A stretch of 64,000 nucleotides of DNA from an uncultured Veillonellaceae bacterium (GCA_902801565.1 CADCIX010000008.1:1-64000), one strand, 5' to 3'. Shown: positions 53,475 through 62,070, counted from the first letter of the stretch. Translations and numbers: made by a program. The notes: generated by a model from the letters alone, not told the origin.

Positions 53475-54497
53475 TTATGATGCACTGCCTTTGGCGGTCT
53501 TGTCAGAAGCAGGACCCGGTATCTGCTGCCCAAGATGCGGGTCATTGAGGATGCTGTCAAGGGATGTGTTCCAGCGGAACACCCCATAACGGTGTATCGT
53601 GTAGAATGTGTCAGGTATGCTGCTGTCCATGTTGGCCGTAAAAGCAATCTCATAGTTCTTCGCCGCTTGCTGCAGCGTGAGCTTCGATTGGAACCCGCAA
53701 GGATATGCAATGCTTTCGACCTTGATTCCATAGTCGTGCTGGAGGACATACTTGGAGTCGTTCATCTCCGCCTTTATCCGGTTGTTCGAGAGTTTGTCCA
53801 ACTGCTTATGGGTTACCGTATGGGAGCCAAAGCACATCCCATAGGCAGCCATTTCCTTGAGCTGGTTCACATTCATGCGGTTTGGTTTGCCTATGAAATC
53901 AGTGGGAAGGAAGAATGTTGCCTTTATGTTCTCTTCCTGAATGATCGGGAAGGCATTGGTGTAGTTGTCCTCATACCCGTCATCGAAGCTGAGGAAAACG
54001 GATTTCGCGGGCTGTCTCATCTTTCCATGCTTGATGGCAATGATGTCATTGCTGTCGAGGAACCAGAACCCTTGGCTCTTGAGTTCCCTGACAATTGCAC
54101 GGAAATTGCTGCAGGACACAGCCATGTCGTCTTTGGGCCTGTCGTCCCTGATTTCATGGAAGCACAGGGCAATGAACAGCGGAGCCTCCCGCCCTTTCTT
54201 TGCTTGGCTGGGGTTTATCCAAATCCTGTCTTTCCCCGTCCGGATGCTTTTCTGAAAGGGGTCCTTTTCTGCAGTGGCCGTATCGTTTCCCTGCGCAGCC
54301 CCATTCGCAACCGTCTCGCCGGTTTGCTCCTCTATGGCCGCAATATTTGCAGGAAGGCGATCTGCGGCCTCCGCCTCGGCCCATGTGCCCATGGAAACCG
54401 TAGCCATCAGGGCAATGACAATATTGGCAATCTTCTTTCTTCTGGCGGTATGCTTGATCTTTCTGAGGGAGGCTTTTCCGGTAATTGAAACAGGCAC
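53475..54497 (-). CDS. Membrane-anchored polysaccharide deacetylase
   Basis: About 340 aa. An N-terminal signal/anchor (IANIVIALMATVSMG), a low-complexity linker, then a NodB-homology domain with FLSFDDGYEDNYTN (Asp dyad), KATFFLP, FGSHTVTHKQL (zinc His pair) and a late IAYPCG. It probably removes acetyl groups from peptidoglycan or an exported glycan. The GTG at 54497 with GGAAG seven bases before is chosen. The longer frame to 54614 would read through a mobile-element remnant, so it is rejected. Confidence 0.88.
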   Translation of the reverse strand: MPVSITGKASLRKIKHTARRKKIANIVIALMATVSMGTWAEAEAADRLPANIAAIEEQTGETVANGAAQGNDTATAEKDPFQKSIRTGKDRIWINPSQAKKGREAPLFIALCFHEIRDDRPKDDMAVSCSNFRAIVRELKSQGFWFLDSNDIIAIKHGKMRQPAKSVFLSFDDGYEDNYTNAFPIIQEENIKATFFLPTDFIGKPNRMNVNQLKEMAAYGMCFGSHTVTHKQLDKLSNNRIKAEMNDSKYVLQHDYGIKVESIAYPCGFQSKLTLQQAAKNYEIAFTANMDSSIPDTFYTIHRYGVFRWNTSLDSILNDPHLGQQIPGPASDKTAKGSAS

Positions 54498-54541
54498 GAT
54501 GAATCTTCCTTCTTTCCTCTTATTTGTCTCTCTGGATGAAC

Positions 54542-54571
54542 AGGGCGTTTTGAAAAACTCCGCCAGCAGTG
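54542..54571. repeat. MITE end remnant
   Basis: AGGGCGTTTTGAAAAACTCC and following bases match the inverted right end of the element at 22987-23152 with one change. No partner end is visible. Confidence 0.6.
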
Positions 54572-54668
54572 CTGGGGTGTGGATTTGTTGAAAAAAGCAA
54601 GGGAAATGCAACATGAGCCCATTATAACATATATTTTAGAAGAAAATCGAATTTATGTGCAGCTGCTT

Positions 54669-54734
54669 TTCAGGGACAGGACCACCATCACAGTGGCCCA
54701 TCGCCTGGCTACCGTGAAGAATGCGGACAGGATT
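54669..54734 (+). pseudogene. ABC-ATPase C-terminal fragment
   Basis: RTTITVAHRLATVKNADRI is the switch/H-loop end of an exporter-type ABC ATPase. Nothing else of the gene remains. It lies in a 670-bp stretch of gene fragments. Confidence 0.65.
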
Positions 54735-54924
54735 TCAGAGTGGGAACAGTCAGGCAATCCGTATTCCAAAAGAACTGCAGACAACACAGAAGGAATTCGT
54801 CATCCGCAAATATGGGAAGTGCCTTTTCTTGCTGCCTCCGGATGATCCTTGGGCGTTGTTGCGCCAATGTCTGGGACAGGCAGGGGAAGCTGCCGTATTC
54901 GAACGCGAACAGCCGATGTTGTAA
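54721..54924 (+). pseudogene. VapB/AbrB-type antitoxin-like fragment
   Basis: 67 aa. GNSQAIRIPKELQ is the N-terminal swapped-hairpin signature of VapB antitoxins, and the following RKYGKCLFLLPPDDPW matches the second strand and linker. The start codon and first residues come from the overlapping ABC-ATPase fragment in another frame, so the real N-terminus is lost. No VapC toxin follows. Confidence 0.6.
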
Positions 54925-54971
54925 GAACATTGAACGATGAACCTGTGAAAGATTCATGGAGGGATGCATGA

Positions 54972-55097
54972 ATGTCCTATCACATCACGGTATTGATAGA
55001 AAACACGGTATTGCCGGGGCAATCGCTCTTGGCGGAGCACGGGCTTTCCTTTTTTGTTGAACTGCCGGACATCAGGTATCTGCAGGATCGAGGATAG
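54972..55097 (+). pseudogene. Metallo-beta-lactamase-fold hydrolase, N-terminal fragment
   Basis: 41 aa. ITVLIENT and SLLAEHGLSFFVE are the start of a family of MBL-fold hydrolases; the metal-binding part is missing. GGAGGG precedes the ATG, so the short frame could still be translated. Confidence 0.6.
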
Positions 55098-55102
55098 AAG
55101 GA

Positions 55103-55148
55103 AATTAAAAAACTGCCACTAAGACGCGGTAACGTCCTGGTGGCAGTT
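55103..55148 (-). terminator. Terminator of the rubrerythrin gene
   Basis: On the minus strand AACTGCCAC pairs with GTGGCAGTT around an inner AGGACG/CGTCTT stem, followed by TTTTTTAATTT. Confidence 0.82.
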
Positions 55149-55167
55149 GCTTATAACCTATGGAAGA

Positions 55168-55713
55168 TTATTTGCCGAAATAGCGGTCATGGAGACCCTT
55201 GAAGCCGCAGCCGTGGCGAGCCTCGTCCTTCGCCATCTCATGGACTGTGTCGTGGACGGCATCGAGGTTGAGCTGCTTGGCGAGAACGGCCAGTTCCTTC
55301 TTGCCAGCGCAGGCGCCGTGCTCGGCATCGATGCGCATCTCGAGGTTCTTCTTCGTGCTGTCCGTGAGGACCTCGCCCAGGAGTTCCGCGAATTTTGCAG
55401 CGTGCTCTGCTTCCTCAAACGCATAGCGCTTGAAGGCCTCGGAGATTTCCGGATAGCCTTCGCGGTCTGCCTGGCGGCTCATGGCCAGGTACATGCCGAC
55501 CTCGGTGCATTCGCCCGTGAAGTTCATGCGAAGCCCGTCGATGATGCGCTGGTCAACATCCTTGGCCACACCGATGCGGTGCTCGTCAGCGAAGACGAGG
55601 TCGCCGGTCTGTTCCTGGAACTTGGAGGCAGGAGCCTTGCAGATGGGGCACTGATCGGGTGCCTGTTCGCCTTCGAAAACATAGCCACAGACGGTGCAAA
55701 CGAATTTTTTCAT
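55168..55713 (-). CDS. Rubredoxin-first rubrerythrin (reverse rubrerythrin)
   Basis: 181 aa. An N-terminal rubredoxin-like site CTVCGYV and CPICKAP (about 4-37) precedes a diiron four-helix bundle with paired Glu motifs ([25 protein letters not shown]). It reduces hydrogen peroxide in anaerobes. AGGAGGG precedes the ATG at 55713. The upstream 190 bp (55714-55901) are AT-rich, contain a minus-strand TATAAT near 55790, and encode nothing I can support. Confidence 0.94.
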   Translation of the reverse strand: MKKFVCTVCGYVFEGEQAPDQCPICKAPASKFQEQTGDLVFADEHRIGVAKDVDQRIIDGLRMNFTGECTEVGMYLAMSRQADREGYPEISEAFKRYAFEEAEHAAKFAELLGEVLTDSTKKNLEMRIDAEHGACAGKKELAVLAKQLNLDAVHDTVHEMAKDEARHGCGFKGLHDRYFGK

Positions 55714-55901
55714 AGTCAAAACCCTCCTAAAATATAGTGGTATAACGATACATCCCGTCCCGTTTGAGGACGGAAAAACTTGCATGTGTCTATTATATAG
55801 GATTTTTCATAAAATTGAAATACCTAAAATCACTAAAATCATATATTTTTCGAAATCCTTTCATTTTGTGCTTTGTTTTGTTGTCCTGAGAGGTTTTTCT
55901 C

Positions 55902-55930
55902 TTGGCAAAATTCGGATAATGAGGTATAAT
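55902..55930 (+). promoter_or_regulatory. Promoter of the repeat protein gene
   Basis: TTGGCA, 17-bp spacer, TATAAT, 83 bp before the ATG at 56013. The right arm GGCAAAA of the palindromic promoter family is kept, but the left arm (TTTTGCC) is lost. Confidence 0.65.
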
Positions 55931-56012
55931 GAAAGCAAGTATAAGTAGTTTTGTTTCCCATTCTTTCTAAGGATAGAGAGCAAGAGGCATGCAAGGAAAG
56001 TGGTGAGGCATC

Positions 56013-56465
56013 ATGGCAATCTCGGGTATTTCGGGAGGAGCGAATTGGGGAACTAGCGCATTTCAGAGAGCAAATCGGGAAATCATACAGTATGGGCAGC
56101 GGTGGGCAGCAGACATTTCCCGCCAGGACAATTCCTATGCGAATGTCTCGAATTTCGGCAATGAGACGCATATCGGCTCAAGCCGTTTTGCGAGGGGCAA
56201 TGACAGGATCTACAACGATGGCACCCATCTGACGGGGAAGATTGCCTCCATAGGGAGTTCCTATTCGGAAGTGTCGAAGCTGGGAAAAGGGGAGTTTTCC
56301 CATGTTACGCGGCAGATTTTTTCCGATGGCAGCGGCGGCATGAAAAAAGGTGCCGATGGTATCCGCGCTTATGTGGATACCTTGAACTACAGGAGCCAGA
56401 ATGGGAGCAGCCAGTTCCAGAAGGCCAATGAATTCGTCAGTCTGCGCTATCTGCAGGATGCCTGA
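56013..56465 (+). CDS. Unrecognised protein built of about 40-residue repeats
   Basis: 150 aa, no family recognised. It consists of roughly three and a quarter tandem repeats: TSAFQRANREIIQYG..., SSRFARGNDRIYNDG..., EFSHVTRQIFSDG..., SSQFQKANEFV, each continuing with I-x(6-8)-Y-x-x-V-S-x-x-G. It is Gly/Ser/Asn-rich with no signal or TM. The repeats suggest a repetitive structural or surface-associated assembly. It has its own near-consensus promoter. Confidence 0.65.
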   Translation: MAISGISGGANWGTSAFQRANREIIQYGQRWAADISRQDNSYANVSNFGNETHIGSSRFARGNDRIYNDGTHLTGKIASIGSSYSEVSKLGKGEFSHVTRQIFSDGSGGMKKGADGIRAYVDTLNYRSQNGSSQFQKANEFVSLRYLQDA

Positions 56466-56534
56466 CGATGGTACACGATCTCCCTGCTGTGTGAATCATG
56501 GCAGGGATTTTTATTTTGGGGAAGGAGGAGGATC

Positions 56535-57845
56535 ATGGCGGAAACGGCGCAGGCACTTCTGGACTATATAGGAATGTGCACATCGCCCTGCCATACGGCA
56601 GAGGTTAGTGCGGCAAGGCTCAAGGAGGCGGGCTTTCAGGAGCTTGCCCTTTCCGGGATGTGGGAACTGACGACGGGAGGGCGTTATTTTCTTAAAGGAT
56701 ACGATTCCGCATTGCTGGCCTTTGTGGTCGGCGAACGTTCCGGGGGGCTGCGCATCGCGGCAGCCCATACGGATTTCCCGTGCTTCCGGCTGAAGCCGAA
56801 GGCGGGGATGGAGAGGGACGGCTACGGACTGCTCAATGTGGAACCCTATGGAGGCATGATTCTCCGGTCCTGGCTGGATCGTCCCCTGTCCCTGGCGGGA
56901 AAGGTCGTCCTGCGGGGGAAGGATGCCTTCCATCCCGAGGGGAAACTGGTGGATTTTGAACGACCATTGTTCACGATTCCTGGTCTTGCCATCCATATGG
57001 ACCGTGAGGTCAATGAGAAGGGGGAGCTCAACCCGCAAAAGGACATGCTGCCCCTGGCGAGGCTGTCGGCTCATGCGGAGGCAGGGGATGATGGAGGGGA
57101 GGACGAGGAAGCCGGGACGAAGGACTTTTTCCTGGAATGGCTTTCCGATGAACTCATGGTTTCCTCTCAGGATATCCTTTCCTATGAGCTTTCTGCCTAT
57201 CCGGTGGAGGATGGGTGCATGATGGGCCTTGGGGAGGAATTCATCTCCTCGCCGCGTCTTGACAATCTGACCTCTGCCAAGGCCTGTCTGGAGGGAATCC
57301 TTGCGTCGGCTCCTGCGGAGGGCATCCGTCTCATCGCCCTCTTCGACCATGAGGAAGTGGGAAGCAGGACGAAACAAGGGGCAGCCTCCGGGCTTCTCAT
57401 GCAGGTGCTGGAGCGTATTTACCTGTCTCTTTCCAAACCCAGGGAGGAACTTTTTGCGGATATTGCGAAGGGTTTCCTGCTTTCCGTGGATGTTGCTCAT
57501 GGGCTGCACCCGAACCATCCGGACAAGAGCGATCCGGCACTCAGGCCCCTGCTGGGAGGCGGCGTGGTGCTCAAGCAGGCGGCGAGCCAGTCCTATGCGG
57601 GGGATGCGGAGGCCGTGGCAATTGTCCGGTCCCTTTGCGAGGAACATGGGATTCCCTGGCAGAATTTCGTGAACCGCTCTGACAGCAAGGGCGGCTCCAC
57701 TCTGGGTTCTATTGCTTCCGCACTCGTCTCCATGCGGGCTATGGACATCGGCGTTCCCATCCTGGCCATGCATTCGGCACGGGAGCTCATGGGCGCGGCG
57801 GATCAGGAGGCATTGGAAAAGTTGTTGAAGGTCTTTTTGAAATAG
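56535..57845 (+). CDS. M18-family metallo-aminopeptidase
   Basis: 436 aa. A cytoplasmic dizinc aminopeptidase removing N-terminal (often acidic) residues. AAHTDFPCFRLKP carries the first metal His, LFDHEEVGSRTKQGAAS the catalytic Glu pair, and SVDVAHGLHPNHPDK is the family signature. The length matches the family. GGAAGGAGGAGG precedes the ATG. Confidence 0.93.
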   Translation: MAETAQALLDYIGMCTSPCHTAEVSAARLKEAGFQELALSGMWELTTGGRYFLKGYDSALLAFVVGERSGGLRIAAAHTDFPCFRLKPKAGMERDGYGLLNVEPYGGMILRSWLDRPLSLAGKVVLRGKDAFHPEGKLVDFERPLFTIPGLAIHMDREVNEKGELNPQKDMLPLARLSAHAEAGDDGGEDEEAGTKDFFLEWLSDELMVSSQDILSYELSAYPVEDGCMMGLGEEFISSPRLDNLTSAKACLEGILASAPAEGIRLIALFDHEEVGSRTKQGAASGLLMQVLERIYLSLSKPREELFADIAKGFLLSVDVAHGLHPNHPDKSDPALRPLLGGGVVLKQAASQSYAGDAEAVAIVRSLCEEHGIPWQNFVNRSDSKGGSTLGSIASALVSMRAMDIGVPILAMHSARELMGAADQEALEKLLKVFLK

Positions 57846-57884
57846 GCCGTTTTGAAATGATTTTTTAGGGAGGAATGTTATTTT

Positions 57885-58829
57885 ATGGCAACGAAACTTA
57901 CGGAACTTTTGGGCATCGAATATCCCATCCTGCAGGGCGGAATGGCTTGGATTTCCGATGCGAGCCTTGCGTCTGCGGTTTCCAATGCGGGGGGCGCAGG
58001 CATCATTTCCACGGGGGGCAGGACGACGGAATACACGCGGGAGGAAATCCGCCGCTGCCGCACCCTCACGGATCGCCCCTTTGGCGTCAATGTCATGCTC
58101 ATGGCGCCCAACAAGGATGAGATCGTCGATGTCATTTGCGAGGAAAAGCCCGCTTTTGTGACGCTGGGGGCAGGGAATCCCGTGCCGTACTTTGCGAAAT
58201 TCCATGAGGCAGGGGTCAAGGTGATTCCCGTGGTTCCCAATGTGAAGCTGGCAAAGCGCGTGGAGGACAAGGGCGCGGATGCCATGGTGGTGGAGGGCAT
58301 GGAGGCCGGCGGGCACATCGGCGTCCTGACGACCATGGCCCTCATGACACAGGTCATTCCGGAAGTGAAGATTCCCGTCATCATGGCCGGCGGCTTTGCC
58401 GATGGCAGGGGCCTTGCAGCGGCTCTCCTCATGGGGGCGGCGGGCGTCCAGATAGGGACGAGGTTCCTTGTGGCAGAGGAGTGCCCTGTCCATGGGAATA
58501 TGAAGCAGAAGCTTATTGAGGCCATTGATACGGATACCATTGTGACGGGGCTTACCATTGGCGGTGCTGTGCGCGGCATCAGGAACAAGTTCTCGGAGGA
58601 GTTCATTGCCCTGGAGTATTCCGGCAAGGCGAGCAAGCAGGAACTCATGGACAAGGCCACGGGAACGAACAAGCTGGCGGCAGTGGATGGCGACACGGAG
58701 AACGGCATGATGCAGGCAGGACAGAGCCTCCTGCCCCTCAAGAAGGTCGAGCCGGTGAAGGCGATTGTGGAAGCCATTATGAAGGAAGCGAGGGAAACCC
58801 TTGCAAATGCCGCTTTGATTAAGCTGTAA
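57885..58829 (+). CDS. fabK: Enoyl-ACP reductase II (FabK-like) FMN enzyme
   Basis: 314 aa TIM-barrel flavoprotein of the nitronate monooxygenase/FabK family. ILQGGMAWISDA, EGMEAGGHIG, IMAGGFADGRG and GVQIGTRFLVAEEC are characteristic; the pattern fits FabK, which reduces enoyl-ACP in fatty-acid synthesis, better than nitronate monooxygenase. No other fab genes adjoin, so the exact role is not proven. GGGAGGA precedes the ATG. Confidence 0.82.
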   Translation: MATKLTELLGIEYPILQGGMAWISDASLASAVSNAGGAGIISTGGRTTEYTREEIRRCRTLTDRPFGVNVMLMAPNKDEIVDVICEEKPAFVTLGAGNPVPYFAKFHEAGVKVIPVVPNVKLAKRVEDKGADAMVVEGMEAGGHIGVLTTMALMTQVIPEVKIPVIMAGGFADGRGLAAALLMGAAGVQIGTRFLVAEECPVHGNMKQKLIEAIDTDTIVTGLTIGGAVRGIRNKFSEEFIALEYSGKASKQELMDKATGTNKLAAVDGDTENGMMQAGQSLLPLKKVEPVKAIVEAIMKEARETLANAALIKL

Positions 58830-58849
58830 GCTGAAAGGTGCGTTGGCTA

Positions 58850-58878
58850 TTGACATTTCGGGGAGAATTGTGTATAAT
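58850..58878 (+). promoter_or_regulatory. Promoter of rpsU
   Basis: Consensus TTGACA, 17-bp spacer, TATAAT. Confidence 0.88.
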
Positions 58879-58888
58879 ACAGAACTAT

Positions 58889-58930
58889 AGCTGTGGCCGC
58901 AAGGCACGGCTCTCCCAAGAATACTTGGAG
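58889..58930 (+). promoter_or_regulatory. Structured rpsU leader
   Basis: Two small hairpins lie in the leader: AGCTGTGGCC-GCAA-GGCACGGCT (one bulge) and CCAAG-AATA-CTTGG, the second reaching the G-rich ribosome site. This could serve ribosomal-protein autoregulation; that is inference. Confidence 0.45.
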
Positions 58931-58943
58931 GGGGGGAAGAATC

Positions 58944-59126
58944 ATGGCAAACGAAGTCAAAGTTGGCAAAAACGAATCAATCGATAGTGCTCTCCGCCGC
59001 TTCAAGCGTACGTGCCAGAAAGCTGGTACTCTGGCTGAAGTAAGAAAACGTGAACATTACGAGAAACCCAGCGTTCGCCGCAAGAAGAAGTCTGAGGCAG
59101 CGCGCAAGCGCAAGTACAGAGGCTAA
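58944..59126 (+). CDS. rpsU: 30S ribosomal protein S21
   Basis: 60 aa. [18 protein letters not shown] and the basic C-terminus [16 protein letters not shown] are typical of S21. The ATG at 58944 follows a GGAGGGGGG site. It precedes yqeY, as in many Firmicutes. Confidence 0.97.
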   Translation: MANEVKVGKNESIDSALRRFKRTCQKAGTLAEVRKREHYEKPSVRRKKKSEAARKRKYRG

Positions 59127-59132
59127 GCAGTC

Positions 59133-59163
59133 AGCACCCGCGATGGATTCGTGGGTGCTTTTA
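59133..59163 (+). terminator. Hairpin between rpsU and yqeY
   Basis: AGCACCC pairs with GGGTGCT, followed by only four T, so probably a partial terminator that lets some transcription reach yqeY. Confidence 0.65.
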
Positions 59164-59184
59164 TGCTATTGAGGAGGTATTGAA

Positions 59185-59628
59185 ATGTCTTTAAAGGACA
59201 GGATTTCCGAGGATATGAAAGCGGCCATGAAGGCCCACGAGAAGGACAGGCTTGCGGTCATCCGCATGGTGCGTTCTGCAATTCGCCAGACGGAAATCGA
59301 TGGCAAGAAGGATCTGGATGATGAGGGCGTGATCGCTGTCATCAGCAAGGAACTCAAGATGCGAAAGGACTCTCTGGAGGAGTTCAGGAAGGGCGGCCGC
59401 GATGACCTGGTGGAGAAGACCCAGGCGGAAATCGACGTGCTCCTGCCTTACCTGCCGGAGCAGCTTTCCGAGGATGAGGTGAAGGCTCTCGTCAAGGAGG
59501 CCGTGGAGCAGACGGGCGCTGCTTCCATGAAGGACATGGGCAAGGTCATGGGCGTTCTCATGCCGAAGGTCAAGGGGCGTGCTGATGGCAAGCTGGTCAA
59601 CAGCATCGTCAAGGGCATGCTGGGCTGA
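59185..59628 (+). CDS. yqeY: GatB/YqeY-domain protein
   Basis: 147 aa, the full YqeY family: LKDRISEDMKAAMKAHEKDRL and LLPYLPEQLSEDEVKALV, ending KVKGRADGKLVNSIVKGML. The C-terminal part resembles the tail domain of the GatB amidotransferase, suggesting a tRNA-related function. It is co-located with rpsU. Confidence 0.93.
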   Translation: MSLKDRISEDMKAAMKAHEKDRLAVIRMVRSAIRQTEIDGKKDLDDEGVIAVISKELKMRKDSLEEFRKGGRDDLVEKTQAEIDVLLPYLPEQLSEDEVKALVKEAVEQTGAASMKDMGKVMGVLMPKVKGRADGKLVNSIVKGMLG

Positions 59629-59685
59629 TTTATACTCGCGATCGGTAAAATTTATATCTCGTTACATCTCCCCCGCGGTATATGC

Positions 59686-59729
59686 AGAGACCGTAAAAGC
59701 TTTGCCTACGGCAAATTTTAACGGTCTCT
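59686..59729. repeat. Long inverted repeat upstream of nfeD
   Basis: AGAGACCGTAAAAGCTTTGCC, TAC, GGCAAATTTTAACGGTCTCT form arms of about 20 bp with minor gaps. The centre TTTGCC-TAC-GGCAAA resembles the core of the palindromic promoter family, but no TATAAT follows (TATAGC does). It lies 39 bp before the NfeD start. Confidence 0.6.
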
Positions 59730-59767
59730 AGTATAGCATGCAGGGATACCCGGAAGGAGGGATCCTT

Positions 59768-60403
59768 ATGGAGTATGTAAGTATGCCGGCCGTGCAGGTG
59801 CTTCTGCTGGCCATTGTCTTCCTGGCGATTTTTGTGGAAATCAAGACAGGGGGACTTGGCGTCGGGGTACTGCTTGGACTTGTGGCGGCGGGTGTGTTCT
59901 TTGGCAGCCAGTATATGAAGGGTTTGGTGAGCATTTACCAGATCGGCATTTTCCTGGCGGGCATCTTGTTCATCATCGTGGAGATCCTCATGCCCACCGT
60001 CGGGCTGCTGGCAGGCGTTGGTGTGGCGGCGATGCTTTACAGCGTCGTGCTGGCGCTGGGCGGCGATGTCAATGCCGTCTATGCCATGCTCGCAGCCTTT
60101 GTGCTGGCGATTGTGATGTTTGCCCTCATTGTGAAGCATCTGCCTTCCAGCAAGCTCTGGAACAAGATCGTCCTTCGTGACCAGTCCACGAGCCAGCGGG
60201 GCTATGTGAGCGCGGAGTCCCGTGACACATTGATTGGGAAGAAGGGAAAAGTCCTGACCGAGCTTCGGCCTTCCGGTTCCATCCTCATTGATGGCGCGCC
60301 GGTGGATGTGGTTTCCGAGGGGGCATTCATCAGCAAGGATGAACTGGTGGAAGTTGTGGCTGTTCATGGGAGTCGTGTGGTAGTCAGAAAGGTGGCGGTT
60401 TGA
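59768..60403 (+). CDS. NfeD-family membrane protein
   Basis: 211 aa. Several TMs (about 5-130) and a C-terminal OB-fold NfeD domain (about 150-211; [27 protein letters not shown]). NfeD proteins pair with flotillins in membrane microdomains. GGAAGGAGGG precedes the ATG. It overlaps floA in a TGATG junction. Confidence 0.92.
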   Translation: MEYVSMPAVQVLLLAIVFLAIFVEIKTGGLGVGVLLGLVAAGVFFGSQYMKGLVSIYQIGIFLAGILFIIVEILMPTVGLLAGVGVAAMLYSVVLALGGDVNAVYAMLAAFVLAIVMFALIVKHLPSSKLWNKIVLRDQSTSQRGYVSAESRDTLIGKKGKVLTELRPSGSILIDGAPVDVVSEGAFISKDELVEVVAVHGSRVVVRKVAV

Positions 60404-61404
60404 TGCTGGAGTTGTTCGGCACGGGTTTCTTTTTGGTATTGTTGATAATCTTTGTCATGGTGTTCCTGCACTTTGTTCCTGTGGGGCTTTGGATTTCCGC
60501 GATGGCGGCCAATGTCCATGTGAGCATCATGACACTTGTGGGAATGCGCATGCGCCGCGTTCCTCCGGGGAAGATCATCCTGCCTCTCATCAAGGCGAAC
60601 AAGGCGGGACTGGATGTGTCCGTCAACCAGCTGGAAGCGCATTATCTGGCAGGCGGGAATGTGGACAAGGTGGTGGATGCCCTCATTGCGGCGCATCGTG
60701 CACAGATTCCCCTTCCCTTCGAGCGTTCCGCTGCCATTGACCTGGCAGGCCGCGATGTGCTGGAAGCGGTGCAGATGAGCGTCAACCCGAAGGTCATCGA
60801 GACACCGATTGTCTCGGCGGTGGCAAAGAACGGCATTGAGCTCAAGATCAAAGCCCGTGTCACGGTGCGGGCGAACATTGACCGGCTGGTGGGCGGCGCA
60901 GGAGAGCCTACCATCATTGCCCGTGTCGGTGAAGGCATTGTCACGACGGTGGGTTCCTCCGAGATGCACACCGACGTGCTGGCAAACCCGGATGACATTT
61001 CCAAGACGGTGCTCGGAAAGGGGCTGGATGCAGGCACTGCCTTTGAGATCCTGTCCATCGATATTGCCGATGTGGATGTCGGGCGCAACATCGGGGCAGA
61101 GCTCCAGACCGATCAGGCGGAGGCAGACAAACGCATCGCCCAGGCAAAGGCGGAGGAGCGCCGCGCCATGGCTGTGGCCAAGGAGCAGGAAATGAAGGCC
61201 TATACCCAGGAGATGGAGGCCAAGGTCGTGGAGGCCCAGGCAGAGGTTCCCCATGCCATGGCAGAGGCTCTCAGGGAAGGCCGGCTGGGCGTCATGGATT
61301 ATTACAACCTCAACAATGTGCAGGCGGATACGGATATGCGGAATGCCATCAGCAATGCAGGAAACGGTGGCAAGCTTCAGGCACCTTCCGCACCGGTGAA
61401 GTGA
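60403..61404 (+). CDS. floA: Flotillin-like protein FloA
   Basis: 333 aa. A membrane hairpin near the N-terminus (about 5-27), the SPFH-type core ([25 protein letters not shown]), then a Glu/Ala-rich coiled coil (about 230-300) and a [15 protein letters not shown]-terminus typical of FloA. It scaffolds functional membrane microdomains. Translationally coupled to nfeD. Confidence 0.96.
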   Translation: MLELFGTGFFLVLLIIFVMVFLHFVPVGLWISAMAANVHVSIMTLVGMRMRRVPPGKIILPLIKANKAGLDVSVNQLEAHYLAGGNVDKVVDALIAAHRAQIPLPFERSAAIDLAGRDVLEAVQMSVNPKVIETPIVSAVAKNGIELKIKARVTVRANIDRLVGGAGEPTIIARVGEGIVTTVGSSEMHTDVLANPDDISKTVLGKGLDAGTAFEILSIDIADVDVGRNIGAELQTDQAEADKRIAQAKAEERRAMAVAKEQEMKAYTQEMEAKVVEAQAEVPHAMAEALREGRLGVMDYYNLNNVQADTDMRNAISNAGNGGKLQAPSAPVK

Positions 61405-61405
61405 T

Positions 61406-61891
61406 ATGGAAAATATTCTTCTTATCATCTTTTTGTATTTCATCGCAACGATATTTTCCGACAGGAACAAGCGCAAGAAGAGGCGGATGCCGCCTTCCGG
61501 CCCCCCGGAGCAGATGCCGCAGCAGGTTCCCCGGGGGCAGGACGGCGCGGCTCCCCGCAGAGGAGTCGACTTTGAGATCCCGCATCTGGAGGGCGCCCCC
61601 CCCGTACCTTCTGCCGATGGGGTATACCATGAAGAGGAAGACGAGGCTTCGGGGAAGCCTGCCCCGCATCCCGAGCGGGACCTGTGGCAGGAATACGTAG
61701 AGCGGACCCGGCATGCGGTTTTGAGGAATGGTGCAGGAAGCAGTGAAACGGCCATAGAGGCATCAGCCGGCGAGGCAGGGAAACCCCATCCCATTCTCAT
61801 GGACCCGCAGACTGCTCTGCAGGCTGTTGCCCTGGCAGAGGTGCTGAACCGTCCCAAGGCATATCGGAAGATACGTCGGTATGGAAGATGA
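61406..61891 (+). CDS. Unrecognised membrane-anchored protein of the floA operon
   Basis: 161 aa, no family recognised. One N-terminal TM (1-18), a basic patch RNKRKKRR, a Pro/Gly-rich linker, and a C-terminal segment with ILMDPQTALQAVALAEVLNRPKA-like helix. It starts two bases after the FloA stop, so it is in the operon and may be a microdomain partner. Confidence 0.7.
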   Translation: MENILLIIFLYFIATIFSDRNKRKKRRMPPSGPPEQMPQQVPRGQDGAAPRRGVDFEIPHLEGAPPVPSADGVYHEEEDEASGKPAPHPERDLWQEYVERTRHAVLRNGAGSSETAIEASAGEAGKPHPILMDPQTALQAVALAEVLNRPKAYRKIRRYGR

Positions 61892-61901
61892 CAATTGAAT
61901 A

Positions 61902-61984
61902 CGGTATGGGAGCTCGTGAACGGGCTGAGAGGAAACTGTGTGTTTCGACCTGTGACCTGATTTGGATAATGCCAACGTAGGGAG
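61902..61984 (+). promoter_or_regulatory. TPP riboswitch
   Basis: THI-box features are present: GGGAGC near the start, GGGCTGAGAGG, then GACCTGTGACCTGATTTGG, ATAATGCCAACGTAGGGAGA. It senses thiamine pyrophosphate and switches off the downstream thiC through the following terminator. Confidence 0.93.
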
Positions 61985-61991
61985 AAAATGA

Positions 61992-62041
61992 GCTGCAAAG
62001 AGCGTTGTATCAAAAACAGGCATCTTTGCAGCATTTTTTTT
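61992..62041 (+). terminator. Riboswitch-controlled terminator
   Basis: GCTGCAAAGA pairs with TCTTTGCAGC across a 21-nt loop and is followed by ATTTTTTTT. Only eight bases separate it from the aptamer, as expected for transcriptional control. Confidence 0.88.
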
Positions 62042-62070
62042 GATGAACAGTTCATTAAGGAGGATATGCA

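Noticed and set aside
54498-54614. A longer N-terminus for the polysaccharide deacetylase
   Set aside because: The extension would be translated from a mobile-element remnant. The GTG at 54497 has a good ribosome site and leads directly into a basic signal-anchor.
56511-58907. A 798-codon open frame on the minus strand
   Set aside because: Antisense to the M18 aminopeptidase and FabK genes, which have clear family motifs on the plus strand; a shadow.
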